Below, piece by piece: positions 11,413-23,199 of a DNA stretch of 64,000 bases. How positions within the stretch are numbered: position 1 is the first letter of the stretch; the number at the start of each line of letters is the position of its first letter. Under the pieces are notes generated by a model, which was given only the letters and a program-made list of their open reading frames with translations, did no database searches and was not told where the DNA came from. The stretch comes from Symbiodinium natans (taxonomy: Eukaryota; Sar; Dinophyceae; Suessiales; Symbiodiniaceae). The stretch spans positions 605,581 through 669,580 of the forward strand of contig CAJNDS010000524.1 of NCBI GenBank assembly GCA_905221605.1, read 5' to 3'. Position numbers and translations under genes: made by a program.

Positions 11413-12535
11413 AGGGCTCAGACCAGCCCACATTGGCCCCAATAAGAAAAGCGAGCACATTGGCCCCAATAAGAAAAGCGAGGGCTCAGACCAGCCCACA
11501 TTGGCCCCAATAAGAAAAGCGAGGGCTCAGACCAGCCCACATTGGCCCCAATAAGAAAAGCGAGGGCTCAGACCAGCTCACATTGGCCCCAATAAGAAAA
11601 GCGAGGGCTCAGACCAGCCCACATTGGCCCCAATAAGAAAAGCGAGGGCTCAGACCAGCCCACATTGGCCCCGATAAGAAAAGCGAGGGCTCAGACCAGC
11701 CCACATTGGCCCCAATAAGAAAAGCGAGGGCTCAGACCAGCCCACATTGGCCCCAATAAGAAAAGCGAGGGCTCAGACCAGCCCACATTGGCCCCGATAA
11801 GAAAAGCGAGGGCTCCGACCAGCCCACATTGGCCCCAATAAGAAAAGCGAGGGCTCAGACCAGCCCACATTGGCCCCAATAAGAAAAGCGAGGGCTCAGA
11901 CCAGCCCACATTGACCCCAATAAGAAAAGCGAGGGCTCAGACCAGCCCACATTGGCCCCAAAAACAAAAGCGAGGGCTCAGACCAGCCCACATTGGCCCC
12001 AATAAGGAAAGCGAGGGCTCAGGCTCAGACCAGCCCACATTGGCCCCAATAAGAAAAGCGAGGGCTCAGACCAGCCCACATTGGCCCCAATAAGAAAAAC
12101 GAGGGCTCAGACCAGCCCACATTGGCCCCAATAAGAAAGCGAGGGCTCAGACCAGCCCGCATTGGCCCCAATAAGAAAAGCGAGGGCTCAGACCAGCCCA
12201 CATTGGCCCCAATAAGAAAAGCGAGGGCCCGGACCAGCCCACATTGGCCCCAATAAAAAAAGCGAGGGCTCAGACCAGCCCACATTGGCCCCAATAAGAA
12301 AAGCGAGGGCTCAGACCAGCCCACATTGGCCACAATAAGAAAAGCGAGGGCTCAGACCAGCCCACATTGGCCCCAATAAGAAAAGCGAGGGCTCAGACCA
12401 GCCCACATGGCCCCAATAAGAAAAGCGAGGGCTCAGACCAGCCCACATTGGCCCCAACAAGAAAAGCCAGGGCTCAGACCAGCCCACATCGGCCCCAATA
12501 AGAAAAGCGAGGGCTCAGACCAGCCCACATTGGGA
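11413..12535 (+). repeat. 41-bp minisatellite array, about 27 copies
   Basis: The unit starts GGGCTCAGACCAGCCCACAT and ends CAATAAGAAAAGCGA, 41 bp in all, with scattered substitutions, a 6-bp insertion near 12017 and a truncated second unit near 11453. Because 41 is not a multiple of three, reading the minus strand cycles through all frames and gives the same 41-residue super-repeat (containing GLSPRFSYWGQCGLV) in every frame. The open frames inside are by-products of the repeat and are not called genes. Confidence 0.95.
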
Positions 12536-12538
12536 GGG

Positions 12539-12599
12539 CAAGCCTTCCACTTTGCCGAGCATTTTTTTGCATGCAAACAACAAGCTTTTGAAGCGAAAG
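12539..12599 (+). repeat. Right flank copy of the minisatellite
   Basis: Direct-orientation relative of 11176-11241, so the array lies between two copies of one sequence. Its sequence runs on without a break into unrelated unique DNA. Confidence 0.75.
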
Positions 12600-13067
12600 C
12601 GTGGCCATGAAAAGAACGAGGCAGACATGCCGGGCCTTGCGAAAGAAGGCTTGGCTCTTCCCCCTCTTGCAGAAGCGTCAGTAAAAACGACTGGCTTTTG
12701 CATGTGCAGTTTTTGCAAGCTCGCAGTGGAAAAAATCTGCTGTTATTCGGAAAAATACGTAGCCTCGAGGGGTTGGTGGCGCTTGAAGAACAAGGCCAAA
12801 AATGGAAACCGAGACCCGAATTTCGCAAAGGTTGCCTGCCAGAATGCAACCAAAGGCTTAAAATCATCGCGCCTGTGAAGTCTAAACTTAAACGACGTTG
12901 TGGCTTCCTTAAGCCCCGGCACAACTACTTCTCCCGGCAGTTCTACTTACGTGAGCATCATCGCGGACCTTCGTGCCCCACCCTTAAGCATATGACCGTG
13001 TTATGATACACGAATTCGCAAGCAAGCACCTTTAGACCATTACACTGTAGGCATTCCCCCTCAGAGC

Positions 13068-16000
13068 AGCATTTCTTTCCGCAAGTGTGCGGCCTCCTGC
13101 TCTTCAATGGCTTCGTTGAGCTTTTGTTCGGCCTGTTCGAGCTCCTTGCAAGTGCATCTGATCGCAAGCCCTGTCATTTCTTGTCAAAGAATCGCCCACA
13201 TATTCTCTAGCTGGGCAGAATCCTTGTGCAGCGCCATTGGGTCATTGGTGTGGTCGACTGGTAAGCCTGCCAAGAGTCTGGGGTCACCATCTCGGCTACT
13301 ACTTTCCGGGTATGTCATGCAGCTACTGTGCCCGGCTGAGGAAGCCTTCCATCTCCTGCTTGAGCTTTTCGTGCTTTTGCCGTAGAACCTGCCCAGGCCC
13401 AGCCATGAGAGGGCCGTCAGCCCTGGCCCACCCAAAGTTCAAGCACTCAGCAGACCTCCAGGTTGACTTCTGCCTCTTTCACTGAGGCTTTCAGCTGCTC
13501 CTGCCACTGCTGCCATGTTCACGCTTCATGTGTTTGGAGAAGAAGGTCTAAGCTGCATGGGGCAAGGGCCTGCTCGACGTCACGATTCAGAAACTTGTGA
13601 ACGATGTCCATGACCTGGGCACGGCCATTTGGTCATGCGCCACAAAATCCAACGAGTTGCGCAAAACTTCTCTCGTTGTCCACCAAGTCACATCCGCCAG
13701 GCCCGTGACATCCCGAATCTTTTGGAAGTTGTCCTCGGTGGTCTGTGATCTTTCCACCTGCTCGAAGGTGGTCTTCTGCAGACAGTTCCTCGGTGTAGGC
13801 ACAGACCAGCAAGAGTCCGGCGCCAGAGGGGCTTACACAAATGCAAGAATGTGACAGATGAAGCCACGTGACCCCGAGAGTTTCTCGATGGCGTAGAGTT
13901 TCCGTAGTCGCCCCGCCGAGGCATTGAATGCTTCGTTTGCTGCATCCAAAGCCACCTGCCCAGGGCTTTGTTAGGATTTTGGTGGAGTGTGCTTCTGTGC
14001 CTTCGCATGAGTCGAAAATAATGAGAGCATGTGACTGTAAACTTGACTTACCAAGCTTCCACAGTGCACCACCCTTTGCGCCTACGCTCGCTTGGCAACA
14101 ATTCTGTCAAAGCCCTGGCGCACATGCCCTCTTTAAGCGACTGGGTTCAGGCCGCATTAAGCCCTAAAAGGACCTCAAGACACGGGACCCATGTGCAAGC
14201 CCTGGACAGCTTGTTGGAACTTTTGCGGTTCGCGCCGTCAATGTACAGAACACCATTTTGGAAAGGATTGCGACCGTTGCACGAACTGCCGTGCCTCATG
14301 TCGCCAGCTGTTGAAGTCGGCTCGCCTCGCATGGCATCACGCGGCACAATGCAAGCGCTCCCAATCCACACTTCCAAACAACCAAGCTCCCTTCTCCTGC
14401 AAAAGCTTATGCAGGAGGCCTTCCATTGGCATCCTTTCTCTTGTCTAGCTCTCCTGAGATGCACAGAGCCGCAATTATGGAAATTATGGAGGGGGGGAGG
14501 ACAACCCACAAGCTACGCGAAACAGGGACGAAAAGCTTCCAGGTCTGCAGCTGCGTATCCACCGATAGCATCCAAGGCTGACTTGCGCACCTCCCGCTCC
14601 ATGCTGGCCTGCTAATGGCATGCGGAAGCTTGAAACAGAGAGAAGCTCATGGTTCCAGGCCTCTTCACTATAAGACTCCAGGGTCTTGTGGATCTGAACC
14701 TTGGCACACCTGGCTCAGTTCACAGCCCTTCCCTTTCCAACACAAAGCAGAATGCCTGCTCTGGTCAGGCTTGTTAGACCGAAGTGACCGAAGGACATGG
14801 GTTTCTCAGTTGTTGTTTTCTGCGTGCCCCCTAGGGCTTCCCACGGAAGATGAAACCAGTCATGATAGTCTCGGGGGCATCGTTCTTTACCTGTCCTATC
14901 GTTCCACTGATCAGAAGTAGCCTAAGTAGCCATCCCTGTTAACCCTCAACCCAAAACCCTAACCCCTAAACCCTAAACCCAAAACCGCCGCTCATGTCCA
15001 CATCTTGTCACGTGTGCAAAAACAACGGAATGCCTGGCTTGCTCGCTGTCTGTCCGCTTCTGCTGAAGCTCACGCTTCTTCCTATCCAGGTGCTCCTCGC
15101 AGCCATTGGGGCTAGAGCAATATGAATGTACTGATCCAGCAAGATCCACGAAACATTAAAGTAATATAAAAGGAATATTAAAGCAAAATCTAAGCAATTT
15201 TAGAGTAATATTAACTGTAATATTAAAGGTAATATACCCTGGCGAAGCCCGAAGCTCTCAAAAAGTGCTTCAAGCTACTGGCGTAAGTCGTGCCAAGTGT
15301 AAGTCGTGCCAAGTTGGCGCCACTGGATCTCCTCCATTTGAAACAGCTTCTGCTTCAAGATTGCTTGTTCTCGCTGGGTCCGCTTCAGCATGTGCTCGTA
15401 GACTTTGCGGCTGGTCAAGGCTTCCTTCCCAGGTGCCAAGTGAGAACAGCCACCGGCGTCAGAGCTCGCCAAACTACTATTTGCTTACGAACCCCCAAAA
15501 GCACAAAATGTTCTTCCTCATATTATAAGGGCGATACAGGGATTTTTCTTTTTGGGGGGCTCTTGAGCAAATAGTAGCAAAGCAGGCGCGGCAAGGAGTC
15601 CTTGTTTCGCTTCATGACATCAATGTACTGTTCGGACAAGACGTTCCAGGTCTCATCCACCTTCTTTGTCCAGTCACCTCGGCTGCACGTCTCTAGTAGG
15701 ACCTTGCAAGTCGCAAGTCCGCACAGTAACCCACGAACGCGATGTGTCTGCCCAGTCGCCCTTGTTCATGTGCTGCTGGTCCGCTGTTCGGATGTCCTCA
15801 CGCAGTCGATTGAGCCGCAGCTGCTTCGCCTCTGACTCTTCGTGCACTTGGTCATACTGCTGGTGTACCTCTTGCGGGGAGCTTCATTGAGCAGGAACCA
15901 ACTTGCACCCTTTTGCACGCGAAGTTTCCCTTAGTTTCCCTCTGCCGGGATGCCTGGATCAAGGCCTTCTTGACCTCCTCCAAGGCACCATCGTCTTTCG

Positions 16001-17530
16001 TTACCAGGGCATTTGTCGTGCGTTCCACTAACCTGACAAGGCATGGCCATTTCAATCGCCCCTGTTCTTTGCAAACCCTGGTCTCAGGGATGCGTGTGCA
16101 TTGTGCCAGCCTGATGAAGTCGTGGCTTCCACGCCCTGGGTTGAAGATGCGCGGCATGGCTCGGCTGAGTCGGGTCAAGCTCCAGAAAAAAGGTAGGTTG
16201 GAAAGTGCTTCGTGCTCGAAGACCCTATGCGGACTACACCAGAGCACTATTAGCAAGTTTCACCCACGTGCTCACGGTGAAACGTCGAAGGGCTGCTGAA
16301 TGGCCGCGCGCAGCGTCCTCGTGTCTGCATGTGGCGCTCGGGCAGATCAACGAGGGGCGACTCAAGAGCAGGACACCAACATGGCAGATGCCACACTTTG
16401 ACACACAGAGTATTGCGGTAATGGTAAAGAAATATTAAAGTAAAAGTATGGAAACATTATAGCAATATTCGAGTAATACTTTATTAATACTATAGTGATA
16501 TCGCAGTAGCATATACTAGCATTACAGAAAATGAAGTGTGGCAGTCACCGGCTCTGCATTATTTATCTCCTCAGCCTTCGGGTACTGCCAAGCACAAGTG
16601 CCATGGCTGGAAGTGCCAGCAGGAAGAAGCCTCGCCAACACACATTCTGATTCCGGTAAGAAACCCAGAGATAAGATCTCGGCCTAGCGAGCTCCAGCTC
16701 CAACTCCACTGGCCTTTGACATGGCTTTGGTAACCCCCTGGTAACATTGACCCTAGTAGCGGAGCTGGATTGGGAAGGCAGACCAGGAACTCACACGCTG
16801 AGAGCGCAGCTAACAGCGCAACATGGTGAATCTGGCGGTTTGGGCTCCTGAGTTTTCAAAGGCTCCAAGGGAGCCCGGCACACAAACAGAACCACATTTG
16901 CAGCGTCACGAAACTCACGTGCGAACTCGGGCCTCCTGGGTCTCTTGCGCCTCCTTGGCCTCCTGGGCCTTTTTGAGGTCCTCTTTTAGGTCCTCTTTGG
17001 CCTCTTTGGCCTCTTTCGTTCGACGGTGTGTCGTAGCAGCTGCTTTGCCTGCGCCATGCCCTACTTTGGGCTGGCCACAACAGGCGGACCCCCTGTTAGC
17101 CATGAAAGCAGCCACAGCCTCCTAAATACGCTCGAAAATTGGAAAAATAAAAAAACAGTGCACGAGTTAAGCTGAGGATTAGATGATGAGCAGCGACGAG
17201 CGGCGTTGGCGCTGCAGCCAGTTCCCATCCTGGAGGCGGCTTTGGCTTCTCATGCCATGAACAAAGTGGGCGCTTCAATTCTGCCATCACATGCCTACAT
17301 ACAGTTCTACAAGTTCAGGTCTTCGGTCGCAAGCTGAGGGGTCTCCATGAAAACTCTCTGAGTGCGTCCTCTGTCTGACCGAAGGATTCCATGTCCGAAC
17401 TCGGCCCAGCTTTCGGGGCCTAAGCACCACCAGGCGCCGTTCATTCTTGCACTCGACACAAGTCGTGACACTGCTCCATGCAAGCAAAGTAAACCGTGGT
17501 TCGCTTGCTTGCGGCGTTTCTTCGCCCACA
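13068..17530 (-). CDS. Coiled-coil gene(s), many short exons
   Basis: A series of minus-strand segments, most starting right after an AG acceptor, encode charged helical peptides. From 5' to 3': 17440-17310 (GAWWCLGPESWAEFGHGILR); about 17030-16940 (KEAKEAKEDLKEDLKKAQEA); 16060-15930 (RTTNALVTKDDGALEEVKKA); 15880-15720 (HEESEAKQLRLNRLREDIRT); 15700-15595 (DWTKKVDETWNVLSEQYIDV); 15440-15300 (SRKVYEHMLKRTQREQAILK); about 13510-13450 (QWQEQLKASVKEAEVNLEVC); 13388-13327 (VLRQKHEKLKQEMEGFL); 13144-13068 (KELEQAEQKLNEAIEEQEAA). The heptad-like Leu/Ala spacing supports coiled coils. Whether they make one long protein or several is unknown. The W-containing first segment may be a separate domain. No homologue is named. 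Confidence 0.45.
14941..14986. repeat. Degenerate interstitial telomeric repeat (CCCTAAA)
   Basis: Several CCCTAAA-like units with substitutions lie within the coiled-coil region, probably in an intron. Confidence 0.8.
15150..15235. repeat. AT-rich islet with recurring AATATTAAAG motif
   Basis: The words AATATTAAAG and GTAATAT recur several times in this AT-rich stretch. A related islet with the same word lies at about 16425-16510. Both are inside the coiled-coil gene region and contrast with the GC-balanced surroundings. Confidence 0.6.
15283..15314. repeat. 16-bp tandem duplication
   Basis: The unit GTAAGTCGTGCCAAGT occurs twice without a gap, at the 3' edge of a coiled-coil exon. Confidence 0.9.
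15474..15577. mobile_element. MITE- or introner-like element, copy 1 (104 bp)
   Basis: The element begins CTACTATTTGCT and ends with its exact reverse complement. The inverted similarity extends imperfectly to about 30 bp through a C-rich then A-rich stretch. CAAA directly flanks both ends (15470-15473 and 15578-15581), as expected of a target-site duplication. There is no coding capacity. It sits between two coiled-coil exons, so it is intronic. A second copy is at 60073-60179. Confidence 0.7.
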
Positions 17531-17755
17531 TTGAGCCCTACTCATACCATGCCGAGCATTTCTGCCCTGCGAGCTCGTTATCTTCGGCAGCTTTTCGCAC
17601 ACCACTTCACTGTCGAACACCGTGCACTAGCACTCCTCAATTCATACACTGGATATCAACTCAATATAGTGGAAGGGGTGCTCAGCTGCTCAGCGGCAGC
17701 CGCAAGTTTGAACATCTAGCGTTCAACGCATGGCAGCTGGCCGCAAGAAGTCAGA

Positions 17756-20283
17756 CTAGTCATCCTCCTCGGAGTCGTCCGACTCATATCCCCCGAGGCC
17801 TCCAGGCAATGCACGAGAGAAAAGACCAGAAGTAAAAAGATGCAGACTGCAGAAACCAAGCGCAGGCCTCCAATCCCGCCAGCTGCGGGCCCTTCATTGG
17901 CTGTGGCCTTCAGACTCACAACCTCTGAACCCTGAGGCCTTAGGGCCTTAGGGGCCCTTAACCCTGTCCCAACAAGCTCTCCCGGCCTCAGAGGCTTTGG
18001 GCGCCTGGGGCGCCTCTTCGTTCTTGGGCCGCTTGGCCTCCGGCTCCGGCCTGGCTTCTGCATTGCCACCCATATTGAATTAGTCCTTGGGACTTGCCTT
18101 CTCTGTTTTGAATTGGAAAAATTTCCAGGGCTCTGGTTGATCCTAAAGGGGGAATGTTGCCAACCCACTCCGCCATTCTCGCATACCCTCTCATCGCAAA
18201 TGTCAAAGCAGCACTCTAGTGCTAAGGTGAATCTTCAGTGTCTTCTATTGCGAACTCTGTGGGGGGGGGGGGTGGGGGGCAGCAAGTCTTGTTGCTGGCT
18301 GAGTGGCGTCTGGCTTTTTGCCCCTTGACAGCAACAGACATAACGTTTGTCAAGTTAGGCTCTGCGAAGTTCGAGCTTCCACAAGACAGCGCCAAAGGAG
18401 TTTCAAAGGAGTTGCTGAAGAATTTAAGCAAAGCGTCCGCCAACTTTCAAGAAGCTCGGAAGTTCCTGAAGCAGGCTTGTGCAAGTCATGGCAATCATCG
18501 TATCACCTATGCCTGTGCATTCAGCACATGAGGATGATTGTCGCTCGGCCCCGCTGCCACTTTCCAGTCACCAAGGAATGCATCGTGGCAGCGCGTCGCG
18601 AGCAAAAGATTGGCCGAAACATGCCCTGTTGACAGACTTGCCTCGACTACCTCTGTCCGAGCCGAGATGCACGTTTTGTGTTTTTGGCTGCGGCACGCTC
18701 CGCCACCAGTGATGCCAGCCCTGCCTGACAAGAACCACCGAAGCAAGCCCGGGCGCCATGGAACAGAACAACGGTCGCCTATCTCGGGCCTTGCTTGCCG
18801 CCTCCTTCTTCTGGCTTTCCTGCAGCTTTGCAAACTCGGCCAGCTCGTTGGCTCGGGCTCGGCCTTCCTGGACAGCTGCAAGCGATGGTGGACCACACAG
18901 CAGGCAACAGGCACTGGCAACTCCAGCTTCACACTTATGTGCAACTCGCAGGAGTCCTTCGCACGCTGCTTAAGCAGGTCCTGATTTGGGTCCTTGGCAT
19001 CATGACGGACAACTGACTGGTCGAAATTCCCACCTCAACCAAATGCTGTGAATCCCTACGTGCTCTGGGAAATTTTCGCACTTGCTTCTCTCGGCATGTG
19101 AGGATTCACGTCTCGTTTGACCGCAGCAGAAGCACTTCATCAGTGATGCCCGCCGCTTGCGCCACTTCCTTGAAACAGTAAATGCATGTAAATGCCACGG
19201 CCCCCGAGCCCTCAGAGCCCTCAGACATCTGAAATGTCTGAAGTCCTCATCGAAGCCATCGTCTTTGGTCAGCGACACATCTTGGGTCGCACGCCCTTCC
19301 CACCCTGCACCACGTACGACTATCATCATGCGAATCAGCTGCATGCCGCGCAAACGCGTATCTTCCGAACAGTGCCAGGGCGGCCCTTTGTTGCAAGCCC
19401 TCCCCCGTAGTCTCGGGCTGACAGCCCAGCCATGAGTGCTGCAGCACTCGGCCTCTTCAAACATAAACCACGCACGCAAGATGTCCCCTGCGCCATCACG
19501 GCACCACTTGACTTGCATCAATCTTCTCAGCCTCCAACTATGCTCAGAGCATCGCTGTGGAAGCTCTGCATTGGACATGTTTGGGCCAGACATATTGCAG
19601 TTTTCCGCAACTAAGGTAACTAAGACGTCAAACTATTCCAGGCCATCAAATCTTCACACTAATGGATACAACAGTCTGGACAAACCTTTTGTAAGGAAGA
19701 AGCCGGAGCCGCGGGAGGAGAGGACCGCCCCCACTCCTGCAGGACCTCATGATCAATATGACTGACTTGCTAGGACGCCTCACCATTCAAACGCCGCCTG
19801 GCTACCACATCAAATGAATGCAGGCTCCAACCACAATCTCTGGTCTTGGCACATGGCTTCCTCAGTACTGGCTCGACCTGAGGGACTCCGTCGTTCAAAA
19901 GTAGGTGCCCGCATGTGTACAGGCAACAGCTGCTGAAAGACCAGGCCAAGTGGCCATCCAAAACCTTGGCCACTGCTGCGGCCTGGTCGGTGGATTTGAA
20001 TAGCTTCGACATTGGAATCACCCGATGTGTCTTCAAGTCCTTCTCTGTCAGCCAGCTTCAATCACAAAACCCAGTGAGGAAGCCCGAAGTTGTTGAAAGC
20101 GTTCGCCAGTGCCGTGGCGTGTTCCGCAGTTGCCGCGGTTTCCCTTCTGTTGATCGTCCAGATAGGGCAACTGTCGCGAGGATTGTGCACATGGCATACG
20201 CCGTTGGGTTGCTTTTGGAACTTGCGGCTCGTGCACGCGCTTGGATGTGCTGCGATGCCGATCTGCGTGCTATATGTCTTCAC
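17756..20283 (-). CDS. Candidate multi-exon gene with acidic C-terminus
   Basis: Minus-strand segments run: about 20220-20070 (FQKQPNGVCHVHNPRDSCPI and NRRETAATAEHATALANAFN); 20041-19825, after an AAG acceptor (THRVIPMSKLFKSTDQAAAV); near 19530-19430 (CRDGAGDILRAWFMFEEAEC); near 19290-19230 (SLTKDDGFDEDF); 18879-18775 (ANELAEFAKLQESQKKEAAS); 18067-17985 (EARPEPEAKRPKNEEAPQAP). The last exon, 17799-17756, follows a long pyrimidine tract and a GGAG acceptor and ends in GYESDDSEEDD before a TAG. The acidic tail is a strong sign of a true C-terminus. Domain identity is unknown, and two genes may be merged here. Confidence 0.4.
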
Positions 20284-20849
20284 TAAAGTAAAGCCACCAA
20301 TGATGCCTCGGCCCAGCCTGCGCCCATCGCAACTTTGCTTCGGCGGGACGCCGCGTCTCGAGTTGAAGGGCCAAGTCTCGACCGGCCTCGACGGCCAGCC
20401 TCAGAAGGTCTGGGGCTTGGGGCAGGGCTCAAGGCGGTTGATGGTTAACGGTTGGGGTACCTTTCATGGGCCTTTATGAAGCAAGCTTTGTTGTCCTTGC
20501 CCACTTGCCGGCAAGAAGATCAGATACAGGCAGGTGTCCTCATGGAGGCTATTGCTCCAAGGGCTCCCACACGCCCGACAGCTTTAACTTTAGCTGCGCA
20601 AACTTAAAATTCAGTTCCGGTTTGACTCCAGGACAGGGGAGGCGTCGTCGAAATGCGCCGCCCCAAGACTCTGGAATACGTGCTGGAGGCCTTCCCGAGT
20701 CAATGGAGTCGAGCCGTGCATTTTAGCACAAGCAGACAGAAACACAACAATACGAGCACAAGCCCGCTGCTGTGACAACTGGCATGTCATTGTTTGCATG
20801 TCATTGTTGCACCTGTCGTTGAAATTCTGGAGGTGGCGCTCACTGCCCA

Positions 20850-23191
20850 TCACGCAAGAGACGGAGACAGCTGCACCAGAAATCTATCTCCAAGGTCCTG
20901 CCCACCCTGTTCAACAATGGCACGGGAGGTAAGCATCATAAGCTTGTCGACAATGTCCGAGTTCGTCTGGTCCCGCGGTAGTGGCGGTCGGCGTTCGTTG
21001 ACATAGCGATTGTTGAAAGCTTGATGCCAATTGTTGCCGGCTACCTTAGACCCCAGGTTGGCCACATGCTGTAAGAGCCTGCTATGATTCTGCTGACGTT
21101 GAAATTATCATGCTATCACTTCCTTGCTGAGCTTGCCCTCTCCTCCAAAACTTAAACAGCGGCGCTAAGCTATCTGCGAAATTTCGCGTCTTTGTCAATT
21201 TCTCTCAAGTTTACCCGGCTGCCTGGTGGGTCAGGTCATATGGGATGTCCCTGGCTCCGTGCATCACTCCGATGAGGCCTGCGAGCGTGGCTGCTTGGTT
21301 GTCGCAGTCAAAGCCGGCGGCAATTCCAATGCCGACGGTTCGCTTGAAGTCGCCACCTCCGTATAGGAACGCCATGGCGCCCATGGCTCCATTCACCATG
21401 GCCGAGACGCCACAATTCCACGGAACTCCACCACAGTCCGAAGGGTAGTACGTGTATGCATTCCGTATTTTGTACCAGGTCTGCCGCCAGTCGTGCGGAC
21501 TTTCAGAATGCCATTGGCGAACATCCTGGAGGGCTCGATGATACGGGCTATCTCCAGGGACCTTCGACATACCAATGTCATACATCCTGTGGACGTTGTT
21601 GCTGAAGAAGGCGGCGCTGTACAGGGCGGCGTAGAAGCGGGTGGGGTGGGTGCCCCAAGAGTCGCTTGTGATCTTGGCCCCCCACTCTGCTCGCTCCACC
21701 GCCTCAGCACTTGCAACACCGCTTCGATTGTTTCGATCACAGCTGAAATGACATGAGAAGGATCACGAGTATCTGCGTCGACTGCCGTCGATTGCCAGAG
21801 CCGTCGCTTCACACGGGCACAAACACACACAGACACCCCACCCTTTGCTGCCGACCTCCCACATGGTGCAGCCCCTCCCCCTCCCGATTTGTCTTGACAC
21901 TGGGGCATACCTACATCATACATTCCTCAAGGTTGAAGAGTTGCGGTTCATTGTCCAGAAGCAGACCCATGCAGCCTTTCAGGAATCTCTGAGCCCTCGA
22001 GGCGTGCTGCATGCAATGAAGCATATTTTGGGAACACCCCGGCCTTGTCAACCATGCCTGGATACACTGCGCTCCAGATCTCGTTGACGAGCTGCGGATC
22101 GATCGTCCACCAGAAGCGGTTGTGGCCCTGTGAGCCCGTCTGCGGTGGAATCTCACCCCTGTTCATGTTTTCTCTTGCCACCTTATTTGCGAACCACAGC
22201 GCGTCCCCACCATTGACCTGGATGTGGACGTAGTTCCGCCAATATCCAGCTATTTGTTTGTAGTTGAGCCCAAGACCATGCTCCATCAAAGCATGCAAAG
22301 TGACAAACTCGATGTCGGTGTCGTCCTTACGGCCATGAGGCAGAAGCATGACGAATACAAACTTTGTCTCCGACACCCTCCGTTTGGGGTACCATGCAAC
22401 TGTTGCCTCTAGCTGTCCTAGGCTGCCACCCCACTTCGATGGAAGCTGTGACACATGATCACTCCCAATCCTTCAAAAGGCTCTTTCGGCTCTTTCTTCG
22501 GTCTCCACTCTCCAACGTTTAGGGCCCTGGGGTCTGGGGCCGGGGTCTGGGGCCGTCGGCGCAGGCATTCGCAAGGCCTAAAGGGATCTGGCGGGGTATC
22601 AAAGCCTCAGTGAGTGGCAGCCCATTCCTGATGATGTTGCGACTTCTTCAGGTTGCATGTTTGCGTAGCTGAGTGCGCGCCACCTGCTACAAGAGCTTCC
22701 GCAACTCGAGTGTGCAAGGTAAGCCAAGCCGCGTCTGTATACGCTCCCTGGAGCTGGTTCAATCTCTGCGGGATGCTCCCTCGACCGTCGGAGTTGCACC
22801 TGAGGCCGGAGGAGTGCGCAGCGTGTTGATCGTAGTAGGTCTGAGGCTCAATGGGCATGGGCGAGTCGGTGTAGAGGAACTCGAAGGGCCTTGGGATCTT
22901 GGGATCTTGGATCTTCAGCTCCAACTTCATTGTTTCATGCGTCCATGAATGCATCAACAAAAGCATCGCTGTCTCACATGCTCCAAGGGGCAAGCCCATG
23001 AAGTTGCCCACGAGCTGGCCCACCCAGTATCCCATCAGCTTGTCGTACAAGACATGCTTGCTGATGGTCCGACTGGCTCCAGCCAAGGAGCCCAAAGTCT
23101 GGTTGGTGCCCCGGAGCTGGGCATCAGCAGCAGCACAGCTCGCACAGCTAAGGGCCAGGAGCAGGGACCGTGCCATCGCTGCAGCTGCCAT
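20850..23191 (-). CDS. Secreted ADP-ribosylglycohydrolase, five exons
   Basis: Proposed exons are 23191-22992, 22889-22736, 22325-22044, 21702-21223 and 21044-20850, giving 436 residues. The ATG at 23191 starts a clear signal peptide (ARSLLLALSCASCAAADAQL). The glycohydrolase fold follows: LMGYWVGQLVGNFMGLPFEF, the first metal motif GAYTDDTDIEF across the second junction, and the second, GFDCDNQAATLAGLIG, in exon 4. The last exon (FNNRYVNERRPPLPRD) fits the family's C-terminal helices. Both Asp motifs of the di-magnesium site are present, so it is probably active, removing ADP-ribose from proteins or small molecules outside the cytosol. All four introns fit non-GT donors: GC (102 bp), GA (410), GC (341) and GC (178), each ending in AG. 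Junctions restore the frame and known family motifs, but cDNA is needed to confirm them. A further 3' exon is possible. Confidence 0.85.
22890..22991 (-). other. 102-bp GC-AG intron, stop-free
   Basis: This stretch begins GCCCCTTGG and ends in three AAGATCC-like units closing with CCAAG. It has no in-frame stop, so naive gene finders would translate it. Removing it rejoins GLP to FEFLY as in the family. A four-base GCCC repeat lies at both borders. Confidence 0.65.
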
Positions 23192-23199
23192 CGGCTCCA

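Noticed and set aside
11691-12333. Open frames repeating GLSPRFSYWGQCGLV
   Set aside because: They arise from the 41-bp array, which is open in all minus frames. No start context or unique sequence supports a protein.
18238-18531. Plus frame with a helical peptide (KELLKNLSKASANFQEARKF)
   Set aside because: The minus strand over the same bases is equally protein-like, and neighbouring exons are minus. The strand cannot be decided.
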